Assembly (NCBI GenBank): GCA_902608385.1
Contig: CACLNT010000004.1
Span: forward strand, 31,165 to 95,164
Source of the DNA: an uncultured Pelagibacteraceae bacterium
GTDB lineage: Bacteria > Pseudomonadota > Alphaproteobacteria > Pelagibacterales > Pelagibacteraceae
Length of the DNA stretch: 64,000 nucleotides
Direction of reading: 5' to 3'
The notes beneath the pieces were generated by a model. The model was given only the letters and a program-made list of their open reading frames with translations. It was not told the origin of the DNA and searched no databases. Positions 35,036 to 43,439 of this stretch are shown one piece after another. Made by a program: the position numbers and the translations under genes. How positions within the stretch are numbered: position 1 is the first letter of the stretch; each line of letters starts with the position of its first letter.

Positions 35036-36478
35036 ATGTACGAAAAATTTGGACAATTTATTGATGGAAAGTGGCAACAATCATCGGACAAAAAAACTTA
35101 TGAAGTTATAAATCCTGCAACTGAAGAAATTATTGGTCATGCATCAAAAGCATCAATAACTGATGTTGATAAAGCACTTAAATCTGCAGAAAAAGGCTTA
35201 GAAGTTTGGAAAAAAACTCCACCGTGGAAAAGATCTTCTATTATTAGAAATATTGCAGACTTGATAAGAAAAAAACAAGATGTTTTAGCAAAGTGGATGA
35301 CTTTAGAAGTTGGTAAGCCTTTGGCGGAAGGAAAAGCTGAAGCTGGAGGGTCAGCTGATATTTTTGAATGGAATTCAGAAGAAACAAAAAGAATTTATGG
35401 ACAAACAGTTGAAAGTAGATTTGAAGACACAAGAGTGCATGTTTATTATCAGCCAATTGGTGTTGTAGCAGCACTAACACCATGGAATTTTCCATTAGTT
35501 TTAACTGCTAGGAAAATCTCAACAGCTTTGGCGGCAGGCTGTTCAGTAATTGTTAAACCTGATGTAATAACCCCAGGTACAGTTATGGAGCTTGTTGACA
35601 TATGTAGAGAAAGCGGAATACCGCCAGGTGTTGTAAATTTATTGTCAGGAGATCCTCCAAGTATCGCTTCACAATTAATTTCATCAGATATAATTAAAAA
35701 AATTTCACTTACTGGATCAACAAGAGTAGGAAAATTAATATTAAAACAAGCTGCTGATAAAGTTCAAAGAGTTACAATGGAATTAAGCGGACATGCACCA
35801 TTCATTGTTTTTGATGATGCAAATATAGAAAAAGCTACTGATATGGCTATTGCTGCAAAATTTAGGAATAATGGTCAGGTTTGTATTTCACCAAGTAAAT
35901 TTTATATTCAAAATAGTAAGAAAAAAGATTTTGTGAATTTGTTTGTAGAAAAAACTAAAAAACTAAAAATAGGAAATGGTATGGATCTTGATGTTCAATT
36001 AGGTCCAATGACAACAAAAAAAAGACTTACTGAAATTGAAGAACTTGTTGAAAAAACAAAACAAGAAGGAGCAAAAGTACTATTGGGTGGCAAAAGACCT
36101 TCGGGATTTAATAAAGGTTTTTATTATGAACCAACTATTTTTGATGATGTAACAGATGATTTTACAATTATGAAACAAGAACCATTTGGACCTTTATGTC
36201 CAATGTTATCGTTTGAAACATTTGATGAAGTTATTAAGAGAGCAAACAATCATGATCTGGGTCTTGCAAGTTATATTTGCACTAATTCAATGGAACAAGC
36301 TCATCGAGCTTCAGAACAAATTGAAACTGGAACAGTAGCAGTTAATACGCCATTAGTGGCAATTGCAGAGGCACCATTTGGCGGAATTAAACAAACTGGT
36401 TATGGAAGAGAGGGTGGTTCAATGGCAATTAAGGATTATTTAAATGTCAAATATACACACCTTGGAATAAAAGGTTAA
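35036..36478 (+). CDS. NAD(P)-dependent aldehyde dehydrogenase
   Basis: A 480-residue aldehyde dehydrogenase. Motifs are 'PWNFPLVLTARKISTALAAG', 'KISLTGSTRVGK', the general-base Glu in 'MELSGHAPFIVFDDANIEK' and the nucleophile Cys in 'NNGQVCISPSKF'. The track starts at a GTG 12 codons upstream, but the ATG giving MYEKFGQFIDGKWQ matches how family members begin; neither has a good Shine-Dalgarno. It resembles succinate-semialdehyde or glycolaldehyde type enzymes, and the substrate is open. Followed by an FAH-family gene, suggesting a short catabolic unit. Confidence 0.9.
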   Translation: MYEKFGQFIDGKWQQSSDKKTYEVINPATEEIIGHASKASITDVDKALKSAEKGLEVWKKTPPWKRSSIIRNIADLIRKKQDVLAKWMTLEVGKPLAEGKAEAGGSADIFEWNSEETKRIYGQTVESRFEDTRVHVYYQPIGVVAALTPWNFPLVLTARKISTALAAGCSVIVKPDVITPGTVMELVDICRESGIPPGVVNLLSGDPPSIASQLISSDIIKKISLTGSTRVGKLILKQAADKVQRVTMELSGHAPFIVFDDANIEKATDMAIAAKFRNNGQVCISPSKFYIQNSKKKDFVNLFVEKTKKLKIGNGMDLDVQLGPMTTKKRLTEIEELVEKTKQEGAKVLLGGKRPSGFNKGFYYEPTIFDDVTDDFTIMKQEPFGPLCPMLSFETFDEVIKRANNHDLGLASYICTNSMEQAHRASEQIETGTVAVNTPLVAIAEAPFGGIKQTGYGREGGSMAIKDYLNVKYTHLGIKG

Positions 36479-36489
36479 ATTTAAATAGA

Positions 36490-37332
36490 ATGAAACTGTT
36501 AAGAGTTGGAGAAAAAGGAAAGGAGACTCCTGCTATTTTAGATGAAAACAATAAAGTTAGAGACATTAGTTCTCAAATTAAAGATTTAAATCCTGATTAC
36601 CTTAATTTTGAAACACTTTCTAAATTAAAAAGTTTAGATTTAACAAAATTACCAGAAATAGATAATTCTCAAAGAATTGGAGCATGCGTTAGCAAACCAG
36701 GTAAATTTGTTGCAATAGGATTAAACTATTCTGATCATGCAAAAGAAACAGGTGCAAAGATACCTCCAGAACCAATTATTTTTATGAAGGCAACAAGTTC
36801 AATTAGCGGACCAAATGATGATATTGTGAAAGCAAAAAATTCTAACAAACTTGATTGGGAAGTTGAATTAGCTTTTGTAGTTGGAAAAGAAACAAAAAAT
36901 ATATCTGAACAAGAAGCTCCAAATCATATTTTAGGTTATTGTATAGTAAATGATATTAGTGAGAGAGAATGGCAAATTGAAAAAATGGGCCAATGGGTCA
37001 AAGGTAAATCAGGAGATACATTTGGACCAACCGGACCTTACATTGTAACTAAAGATGAAATTTCAAATATTAACAATTTAAATTTAATTTTAGAAGTAAA
37101 TGGAAAAAAAATGCAAAATGGAAACAGCAAAAATATGATTTATAATACAAATTTTTTACTTTCTTATTTAAGCAAATTTATGTCTTTACAACCTGGAGAC
37201 ATTGTAACAACAGGAACACCAGCCGGAGTTGGAATGGGAATGAAGCCACAGGTTTTTCTTAAAACAGGTGATAAAATTAAATTATCTATTGATAATTTAG
37301 GCGAACAAAATTCAAAAGTTGTAACTGAATAA
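36490..37332 (+). CDS. Fumarylacetoacetate hydrolase (FAH) family protein
   Basis: A 280-residue protein. The C-terminal FAH domain begins near residue 70 ('KFVAIGLNYSDHAKETG'), with metal ligands in 'DWEVELAFVVGKET' and 'YCIVNDISEREWQ'. It ends with 'GDIVTTGTPAGVGMG'. It most resembles the ureidoglycolate lyase/acylpyruvate hydrolase group, which cleaves or decarboxylates small oxo acids. It lies 11 bases after the aldehyde dehydrogenase. Confidence 0.87.
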   Translation: MKLLRVGEKGKETPAILDENNKVRDISSQIKDLNPDYLNFETLSKLKSLDLTKLPEIDNSQRIGACVSKPGKFVAIGLNYSDHAKETGAKIPPEPIIFMKATSSISGPNDDIVKAKNSNKLDWEVELAFVVGKETKNISEQEAPNHILGYCIVNDISEREWQIEKMGQWVKGKSGDTFGPTGPYIVTKDEISNINNLNLILEVNGKKMQNGNSKNMIYNTNFLLSYLSKFMSLQPGDIVTTGTPAGVGMGMKPQVFLKTGDKIKLSIDNLGEQNSKVVTE

Positions 37333-37344
37333 AATAAAAAATTT

Positions 37345-38052
37345 ATGATTGAATTATTCATAGCTTTTGGCGCAGGATTAATAAGTTTTTTATCACCTTG
37401 TGTTTTACCGCTTATACCTGGTTATATGTCTTTTATTTCTGGACAATCATTAAATGATTTAATTGAAAGAAAGAAAGTAGATTTATTTCCATTATTTTTA
37501 TTTTCTTTAGGATTTTCATTTGTGTTTATAATTTTTGGAGCTACCGCTTCTGTCTTAGGAAAATTTTTGCTTCAAAATTCAAATCAATTACGGATTGTTG
37601 CAGGATTAATTATCATAATTTTGTCTCTGCAATTACTTGGAATAATTAATATTAAATTTCTTAACTACGAAAAAAAATATTATACGCAGAAATCAACAAA
37701 AAGATTATTTACATTTGTTGTCGGAATGGCTTTTGGTTTTGGATGGACTCCTTGTATTGGTCCTATTTTGGGATCCATTCTTGCTCTTGCATCAACAGAG
37801 GAAAATATTTCAAGAGCAATTCTATTGCTTAGCTTTTATTCTTTGGGTTTAGCTGTTCCATTTATAATATCTGGTTTTTTAATTCAGAATTTTTTAACAT
37901 TTTCAAAAAATTTCAAAAAAAATATTAATAATGTTTTAAAAATAGGAGGAATGATTTTACTAATAACTGGTATTTTGATTATAACAAACAAATTGCAAAT
38001 CTTAGGATATTATCTTTTAAATATCTTTCCATTTTTTCAAAATTTAGGTTAA
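37345..38052 (+). CDS. ccdA: Cytochrome c biogenesis protein CcdA
   Basis: A 235-residue membrane protein with six helices and a conserved cysteine in each half: 'LISFLSPCVLPLIPGYMSF' and 'GFGWTPCIGPILGSI'. It carries reducing equivalents from cytoplasmic thioredoxin to the periplasm for cytochrome c maturation or disulfide reduction. It lies 12 bases after the FAH gene and 12 before metF; no functional link with these is obvious. Confidence 0.92.
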   Translation: MIELFIAFGAGLISFLSPCVLPLIPGYMSFISGQSLNDLIERKKVDLFPLFLFSLGFSFVFIIFGATASVLGKFLLQNSNQLRIVAGLIIIILSLQLLGIINIKFLNYEKKYYTQKSTKRLFTFVVGMAFGFGWTPCIGPILGSILALASTEENISRAILLLSFYSLGLAVPFIISGFLIQNFLTFSKNFKKNINNVLKIGGMILLITGILIITNKLQILGYYLLNIFPFFQNLG

Positions 38053-38064
38053 TAATAGTAGAAC

Positions 38065-38958
38065 ATGGAATATCAAAGTTTACTTCACAAAAAGTTATTA
38101 GATAAAGTTTTTGTATTTACTGCAGAAACAACTCCACCAGACGCATCTGATAAAGAAACTTTGTTAAAAAACGTGATGCCGTTAAAAGGTATTGCTGATG
38201 CTGTTAATGTTACAGATAGTCCAGGTGCAAAAGTTCACATGTCCTCATTAACTGCTTCAATTATTTTAGCTCAGAATGATATAGATCCTATACTACAATT
38301 AACTGTGCGAGACAGAAATCGTTTGGCATTACAAGGTGATTTGGTTGGTGCATCAGCTTTGGGTGTAAATAATATTCTTTGTTTAGGAGGTGATGATCCA
38401 AAAAATGGCGATCAACCAGAAACTAAAATTGTAAATGATGTTGATAGTATAACTTTAGTTGCAACAGCACATATGATGCGTAAAGAAAAAAAATTTCCAT
38501 CTGGAAGAACAATAGATCCAGCTCCAAAAATATTTATAGGAGGAGCTGAAGTTCCAACTAGTGGAAAACCTAATCCTGGTAAAATTTTAAATAAGATAAG
38601 TAAAGGTGTCGATTTTTTTCAAACTCAGTATGTTTTTGATTCAAAAATATTAAGCGAATACATGAAAATTTTGGGTGATGAAGGAATTTTAGAAAAAACA
38701 AATTTTATAATTGGATTAGGACCATTTGCTTCAGCAAAGAGTGCAAAATGGATGAATGAAAATTTATTTGGAGTTGATGTGCCAGATCAAATTATTAAGA
38801 GACTAGAAGGTGCCGAAAATCAAAAAGAAGAAAGTAAAAATATATGCTTAGAGTTAATCGAATCTTTTCGCGACATAAAAGGAGTTAAAGGAGTTCATCT
38901 TATGGGACATAAAAAAGAAGAAGTAATAAGTCAAATAATTAAAGAATCAAAAAAATAA
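38065..38958 (+). CDS. metF: Methylenetetrahydrofolate reductase
   Basis: A 297-residue TIM-barrel FAD enzyme that reduces 5,10-methylene-THF to 5-methyl-THF. 'VFTAETTPPDASD' holds the catalytic Glu, and 'ILQLTVRDRNRLALQGDL' and 'NNILCLGGDDPKNGD' match the family. In this window it links C1 units from sarcosine and dimethylglycine to methyl supply for methionine. Likely cotranscribed with ccdA and the downstream TPR gene. Confidence 0.9.
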   Translation: MEYQSLLHKKLLDKVFVFTAETTPPDASDKETLLKNVMPLKGIADAVNVTDSPGAKVHMSSLTASIILAQNDIDPILQLTVRDRNRLALQGDLVGASALGVNNILCLGGDDPKNGDQPETKIVNDVDSITLVATAHMMRKEKKFPSGRTIDPAPKIFIGGAEVPTSGKPNPGKILNKISKGVDFFQTQYVFDSKILSEYMKILGDEGILEKTNFIIGLGPFASAKSAKWMNENLFGVDVPDQIIKRLEGAENQKEESKNICLELIESFRDIKGVKGVHLMGHKKEEVISQIIKESKK

Positions 38959-38965
38959 AAAATTA

Positions 38966-39520
38966 ATGAACCAAATAGATCCACAACTTAAAAAAGATTT
39001 TTCTGAGGCTCAAGAATTAACTGGTGAAAAAAAATATCACGAGTCTATTGAAAAATATGAATTAATTTTAAAAAAATATCCAAATCTTCTTACAGCAATT
39101 AACAACATTGGTTTAAACTATGAACATTTAGGATTGCTAGACAAATCAATTCATTATTATAAATTGTGCTGTGATAAAGCACCAAAAGAAAAAGTTTTTT
39201 TAAACAATTTGGCAAGTATTTATTATAAACAAATGGATTATTTAAATGCTATTCAAATATTTGAGCAGTCTTATAGTATTAATAACAATCAAGAAGAAGT
39301 GGTTGAAAAATTAGCTTCCTCTTTGATCGATGCTAGACTAACTAAAAAAGCTGATTTATTTTTAAGAGATGTTTTAAAAGTATTTCCAAACAATACACAT
39401 TTAAATTCTTTAATGGGTTATAATTTATTATTACTTAATCGTCACAAAGAAGGTCTTATTTTTTTAAAAAAAGGAACAGGATTTATTGAATTTAACAATG
39501 ATTCTGTAAAAATTGTATAA
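38966..39520 (+). CDS. TPR-repeat protein
   Basis: A 184-residue protein of about four tetratricopeptide repeats. 'AINNIGLNYEHLGLLDKSIHYY' and 'FLNNLASIYYKQMDYLNAIQIF' are clear units. No signal peptide, so cytoplasmic. It is followed after four bases by a 2-oxoglutarate oxygenase-type gene. TPR segments accompany prolyl-hydroxylase-type oxygenases elsewhere as substrate-binding parts, so the two may act together. Confidence 0.82.
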   Translation: MNQIDPQLKKDFSEAQELTGEKKYHESIEKYELILKKYPNLLTAINNIGLNYEHLGLLDKSIHYYKLCCDKAPKEKVFLNNLASIYYKQMDYLNAIQIFEQSYSINNNQEEVVEKLASSLIDARLTKKADLFLRDVLKVFPNNTHLNSLMGYNLLLLNRHKEGLIFLKKGTGFIEFNNDSVKIV

Positions 39521-39524
39521 ATTT

Positions 39525-40124
39525 ATGAAAAAAATTCCCATTGTTAGTAATAAATCTCCAAATTTTATAGGCAGTTGGAATATAGAAAATGAAAAATTGT
39601 GTGATGAAATTATAAAATTTTTTGAAGAAAATAAATCTATGCAAAAAGTAGGAAGAACAGCGCTCGGAGTTGATCCAAAAATTAAGCAGACGACTGATAT
39701 AACTGTCTTGCCTTCCGATTTAAAAGATTCAAAATATTCATCATTTAATTTATATTTTAACTTGTTAAAAGATTGTTTTTTAGATTACAGAAGTCAATAC
39801 CCCTTCTTAAAACATAAGTTTTTTGACAGAACTCAAATCGGTAATTTTAATGTTCAAAAATATATTTCTGGAGATCATTTTTCTCAACTTCATTCAGAAA
39901 GAACGAGCTTAGATTCTATTCATCGATTATTTGCATGGATGACTTATTTGAATGATGTTGAAGATGGAGGCACAACAAATTTTGAGTACTATGACATCAA
40001 AGTTAAACCAGAAATCGGAAAAACACTAATTTGGCCAGCCGAGTGGACACACGCACACACAGGATCAGTTTTAAAAAGTGGCACTAAATATATTGTTACT
40101 GGCTGGATAAACTTTGCGCCTTAG
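39525..40124 (+). CDS. Prolyl 4-hydroxylase-like 2-oxoglutarate/Fe(II) oxygenase
   Basis: A 199-residue protein. The ATG at 39525 (MKKIPIVSN) is preferred to the track's TTG four codons earlier. The double-stranded beta-helix region shows 'GDHFSQLHSERTSLDSIHRL' with an HxE where HxD is usual. 'YLNDVEDGGTTNFEYYDI', and the distal 'AEWTHAHTGSVLKSGTKYIVTGW' with its His and Lys follow. It probably hydroxylates a peptide or small molecule. The HxE ligand pair is a mild departure from consensus. Confidence 0.8.
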   Translation: MKKIPIVSNKSPNFIGSWNIENEKLCDEIIKFFEENKSMQKVGRTALGVDPKIKQTTDITVLPSDLKDSKYSSFNLYFNLLKDCFLDYRSQYPFLKHKFFDRTQIGNFNVQKYISGDHFSQLHSERTSLDSIHRLFAWMTYLNDVEDGGTTNFEYYDIKVKPEIGKTLIWPAEWTHAHTGSVLKSGTKYIVTGWINFAP

Positions 40125-40126
40125 AA

Positions 40127-41269
40127 CTACTTTTTCGATAAAGTTGAAATTGTAGATAAAAGACCATCTTTATCCGCGTAGCATCCTTGTAACCAACGAC
40201 TTCCTTTTGCGAGGTAAGCGGTTCTTGCATGAAGAACTCTGGTATTATCAACGATAAAACAGTCGCCTGGTTTTAATTTAAAATTAATTGCCATTTCTGG
40301 ATCATTAATTATATCGGAAAATTTACGGTAAGCTTTGTAGTAATTTAACATATCTTTGTAAGGAACATCAACAATTGGTGCTACAGAACGATTATTAAAA
40401 TGAATAGATATTAGTTCATTGTCTGGAGTTAATCCAATCATTGGAAAACGTGATTTTAGATGAACATTTTTTTTTCCTTTAAATTCAAAACGTGAACAAT
40501 ACTTAGAAAGTAAATTAAAATATTTTTTATTTCCTTTTTTTAATTTGATAGCCGCATTAAAACCATCTACAACCTTAGAATCTCCACCGTCAGTAGAGTT
40601 TTTTAGACAATGAAGAATTTGTATTGTTGGAACTGGATCTCTATATGGATTATCAGTATGAGCTTGCAAACCAAGATTTGTAAAAGCTAAATTAACCGCA
40701 TTTATTTTTGATCTTACATCAAACCATTTGCCATAGTTAGTTTCGCGAACATATCCAAAAATTTTTGCTATCTTTGTGACAGTTCCAGATTTTTTTTCAC
40801 AGCCAGATATTTTTGCAAAACCAAAACAATGAAGAGATTTAAGCCATCTTAGAAGTAGTTTTTTATTTGATTTTGCAGTTTTGTAATTAATAATCGGAAT
40901 GTTTTTTATTGTTTTGTTTGACCAAACTTTTAAATCAGGATTTATCCAAATTTTTGAATTATTTGATTTTTTGTCGTAAGCATTTGCTTCAAGCCATTTT
41001 GAAGAAAACTTAACCTTTTTTTTATCAGGTAAAAATTTTAATGTTATATTTTTACCCTTTTTATCAAGTAAAGCTGATTCAATATAATTGTTAACAGGTA
41101 TATCCGAAATTGTAATTAGGCGCTGCCCATTATTTTTATCTCTTGTTTTAGAATCTAAAGCATTATCTCGTAACCAGGTGGAGTGATATCTCAGAGGTGT
41201 GCCATATTTTCGATATAAAAGAATAGCTTTTCCAGAATTTATAACTTTAACAGATGTAAATAAACTCAT
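40127..41269 (-). CDS. Gamma-butyrobetaine dioxygenase-like TauD-family oxygenase
   Basis: A 380-residue protein with the two-domain layout of gamma-butyrobetaine dioxygenase. An N-terminal small domain ('KYGTPLRYHSTWLRDNALDS') is followed by a TauD/TfdA oxygenase domain. The iron ligands are in 'LGLQAHTDNPYRDP' (HxD) and 'VDNTRVLHARTAY' (His, with Arg). Such enzymes hydroxylate gamma-butyrobetaine to carnitine or trimethyllysine. The quaternary-amine setting supports such a substrate, but other TauD substrates are possible. Several zinc-binding residues of the eukaryotic N-domain are not evident. Confidence 0.78.
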   Translation of the reverse strand: MSLFTSVKVINSGKAILLYRKYGTPLRYHSTWLRDNALDSKTRDKNNGQRLITISDIPVNNYIESALLDKKGKNITLKFLPDKKKVKFSSKWLEANAYDKKSNNSKIWINPDLKVWSNKTIKNIPIINYKTAKSNKKLLLRWLKSLHCFGFAKISGCEKKSGTVTKIAKIFGYVRETNYGKWFDVRSKINAVNLAFTNLGLQAHTDNPYRDPVPTIQILHCLKNSTDGGDSKVVDGFNAAIKLKKGNKKYFNLLSKYCSRFEFKGKKNVHLKSRFPMIGLTPDNELISIHFNNRSVAPIVDVPYKDMLNYYKAYRKFSDIINDPEMAINFKLKPGDCFIVDNTRVLHARTAYLAKGSRWLQGCYADKDGLLSTISTLSKK

Positions 41270-41290
41270 CTTATTAGTAGTAAGTAATTT

Positions 41291-42148
41291 TTAATTTTTT
41301 TTTTTCTTAAATACTATCATAATCACTCCAATAAGAATAATAACACCACCGATAAATAATTCTTTAGTTGGCTCTTCTCCAAGAATAAAAATGGCTGCCA
41401 ATAATCCTGTAGGAGGTATACCCATAGTAACTATAGGTAGAACTTTGTATATAGGATTATTTTTCAAAACATAATAGAAACAACCATATGATATTGGCTG
41501 CATAATAAATCCTAAAAAAATCACAATTATCCAACTCTCTAGATTTGCTGTTTTAAAATAGTTAATTGTGTTTCCATCGAAAATAGCAGAAAGAGTTATT
41601 AATATTGGACCAGAAAATAAAGCTAACCAAGCAACAAGAGTTACTGAATTTATTTCTTTACTCAATGGCTTGACCAAAACCTGTCCTAAAGCCCAAATAC
41701 CTGCTCCTGTAAACACTAAAGCTGCGCCAGTAAATTTACCATCTAAATTAGGTGTGCCTGTTAAAATATAAATTCCAATAAATGCAATACCTATTCCTAT
41801 TAAGCTTCTAATAGTTGGTTTTTCTTTAAGCATAAAATATGCAAATATTACTCCAAACGGAACTTCCATTTGAACAAGTAACACTGCCGCCGAAGCATCT
41901 ATCATGTTTAAACCCGTGTATGTAATGGAGTATTGCAATGTATTGGCTATTAAAGAGACTAAAAATATTTTTTTAAGGAAACCTTTTGGTATTGGAAACC
42001 ACCAAATTAAAATTGATGCTGCAAAAACAAATCTTAAACCTGTTAAAAGCATAGGAGGAAAATATTCCATTGCAGGTTTAGCAATTACAAACCCAAAACC
42101 TAAAAGAATTGGAACTAGTGAAGCTAAAAGTGTATCTTTAAAATTCAA
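41291..42148 (-). CDS. EamA/DMT-family transporter
   Basis: A 285-residue ten-helix transporter with two EamA repeats ('GLRFVFAASILIWWF', 'YFMLKEKPTIRSLIGIGI' and 'FILGEEPTKELFIGGVII'). It lies between a butyrobetaine dioxygenase-like gene and the DmdA-like gene, all on the minus strand. That suggests transport of a metabolite in methylated-amine use. Substrate unknown. Confidence 0.83.
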   Translation of the reverse strand: MNFKDTLLASLVPILLGFGFVIAKPAMEYFPPMLLTGLRFVFAASILIWWFPIPKGFLKKIFLVSLIANTLQYSITYTGLNMIDASAAVLLVQMEVPFGVIFAYFMLKEKPTIRSLIGIGIAFIGIYILTGTPNLDGKFTGAALVFTGAGIWALGQVLVKPLSKEINSVTLVAWLALFSGPILITLSAIFDGNTINYFKTANLESWIIVIFLGFIMQPISYGCFYYVLKNNPIYKVLPIVTMGIPPTGLLAAIFILGEEPTKELFIGGVIILIGVIMIVFKKKKN

Positions 42149-42189
42149 AATTTACTCTCGTTAATATATATTGTGAGAGCATAAATCTT

Positions 42190-43381
42190 TTATTTTATCG
42201 GAATTTTTTTCTTTGGATCATAAAAAGGCATTGGAACTACTTTTGCCTTAAGATCAGCATATGGTGATCTAATTGTGAATTGAGTTCCTTCTTTTGCATA
42301 TCCTACTGGTATAAATGCATAACCTATATTTTTTTCAAGTCTTGGAGAAAAACATTTTGATGTTACATAGCCAATTTCTTCTTTGTCATCAAACACAGGC
42401 CAATGATCGGGTACAAAATAACCAGGCGTATATTCTGGTGGAACAACTTTGCTAATAGGGTCTCCAAGAATTTCTATTCCAACTAATTTTCTTTTTTATT
42501 CCTTCTTTTTTAATTTTTATAAGCGCTTCTTTCCCCACAAAATCTGCTTCCATTTCAAGATCAACTAATCTATCCATTCCAATTTCAAAAGGATTATCAG
42601 TTACTCTCATATCTTGGAAATAAGAAAAAATTCCCGCTTCAACTCTTCTTATTTGAGAAGGACCAGTTGGTGCAATTTTATGTTTTTCACCAGCGGCCAT
42701 TATCATTTCATAAAGTTCAGCACCTTTTTTTCCATCACGTAGATAAACTTCATAACCAATTTCACCGCTCCAACCTGTTCTAGAAATTACTACAGGAATA
42801 CCTTTGATTTCAGTTTGTTTACACCAGTAATATTTTAAATCATTAATCCATGATCCAAACAACTCAGTCATCAATGCTCTTGATTTTGGACCTTGCACTT
42901 GCAAAGGAGAAACATCTGGTTCTTTTAGTTCGATATCATATTTTCCTTTGCCAGCTACTCCCATAGCCCAAAGCAAAAGATCACTATCAGATATTGAGTA
43001 CCACCAATGATCTTTGCCAATTCTTAACAAAATAGGATCGCTAAGAATTCCACCTTCATAGTTCGTATTTAAAACATATTTACATTGATCAACTTGGCAG
43101 TCAGATAAATTTCTTGGTGTTAATAGTTGGGTAAATTTGGTTGCATCTGGACCTGTAATTTCAACTTGTCTTTCAACTGAAACATCCCAAAGAGTAACAT
43201 CGTTAACTAAACTCCAAAAATCATCCTCAGGTGTATTATAATAAACTGGGAAATACATATGATTGTAAGTAGTATATTCCTTACAGCCCCATTTTAATGT
43301 TGATTCAAAGAAAGGAGATTTTCTAATTCTAGTACCGAATCCCAGATAAGGTTTTGGTGGAGCATTACTTCTTGTTGTCAT
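42190..43381 (-). CDS. DmdA-like GcvT-family methyltransferase, interrupted by a frameshift
   Basis: The first frame encodes 309 residues starting MTTRSNAPPKPYLGFGTRIR. It carries DmdA-family blocks such as 'TTYNHMYFPVYY', 'TLWDVSVERQVEITGPDA' and 'GWSGEIGYEVYLRDG'. It then runs into a short wrong tail (ISWNRNSWRPY). Dropping one A from the run at 42492-42497 restores 'KLVGIEILGDPISKVVPPEY' and joins the downstream frame to make 396 residues. Family members demethylate DMSP or act on N-methyl compounds with THF. I cannot tell DMSP from an amine substrate, and it sits beside dimethylglycine dehydrogenase. Confidence 0.82.
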
Positions 43382-43439
43382 AGATTTTTCCTAAAAATCG
43401 GACGTTGCTTTATTTTTTTTTAACTGTCAATAAAAATAA

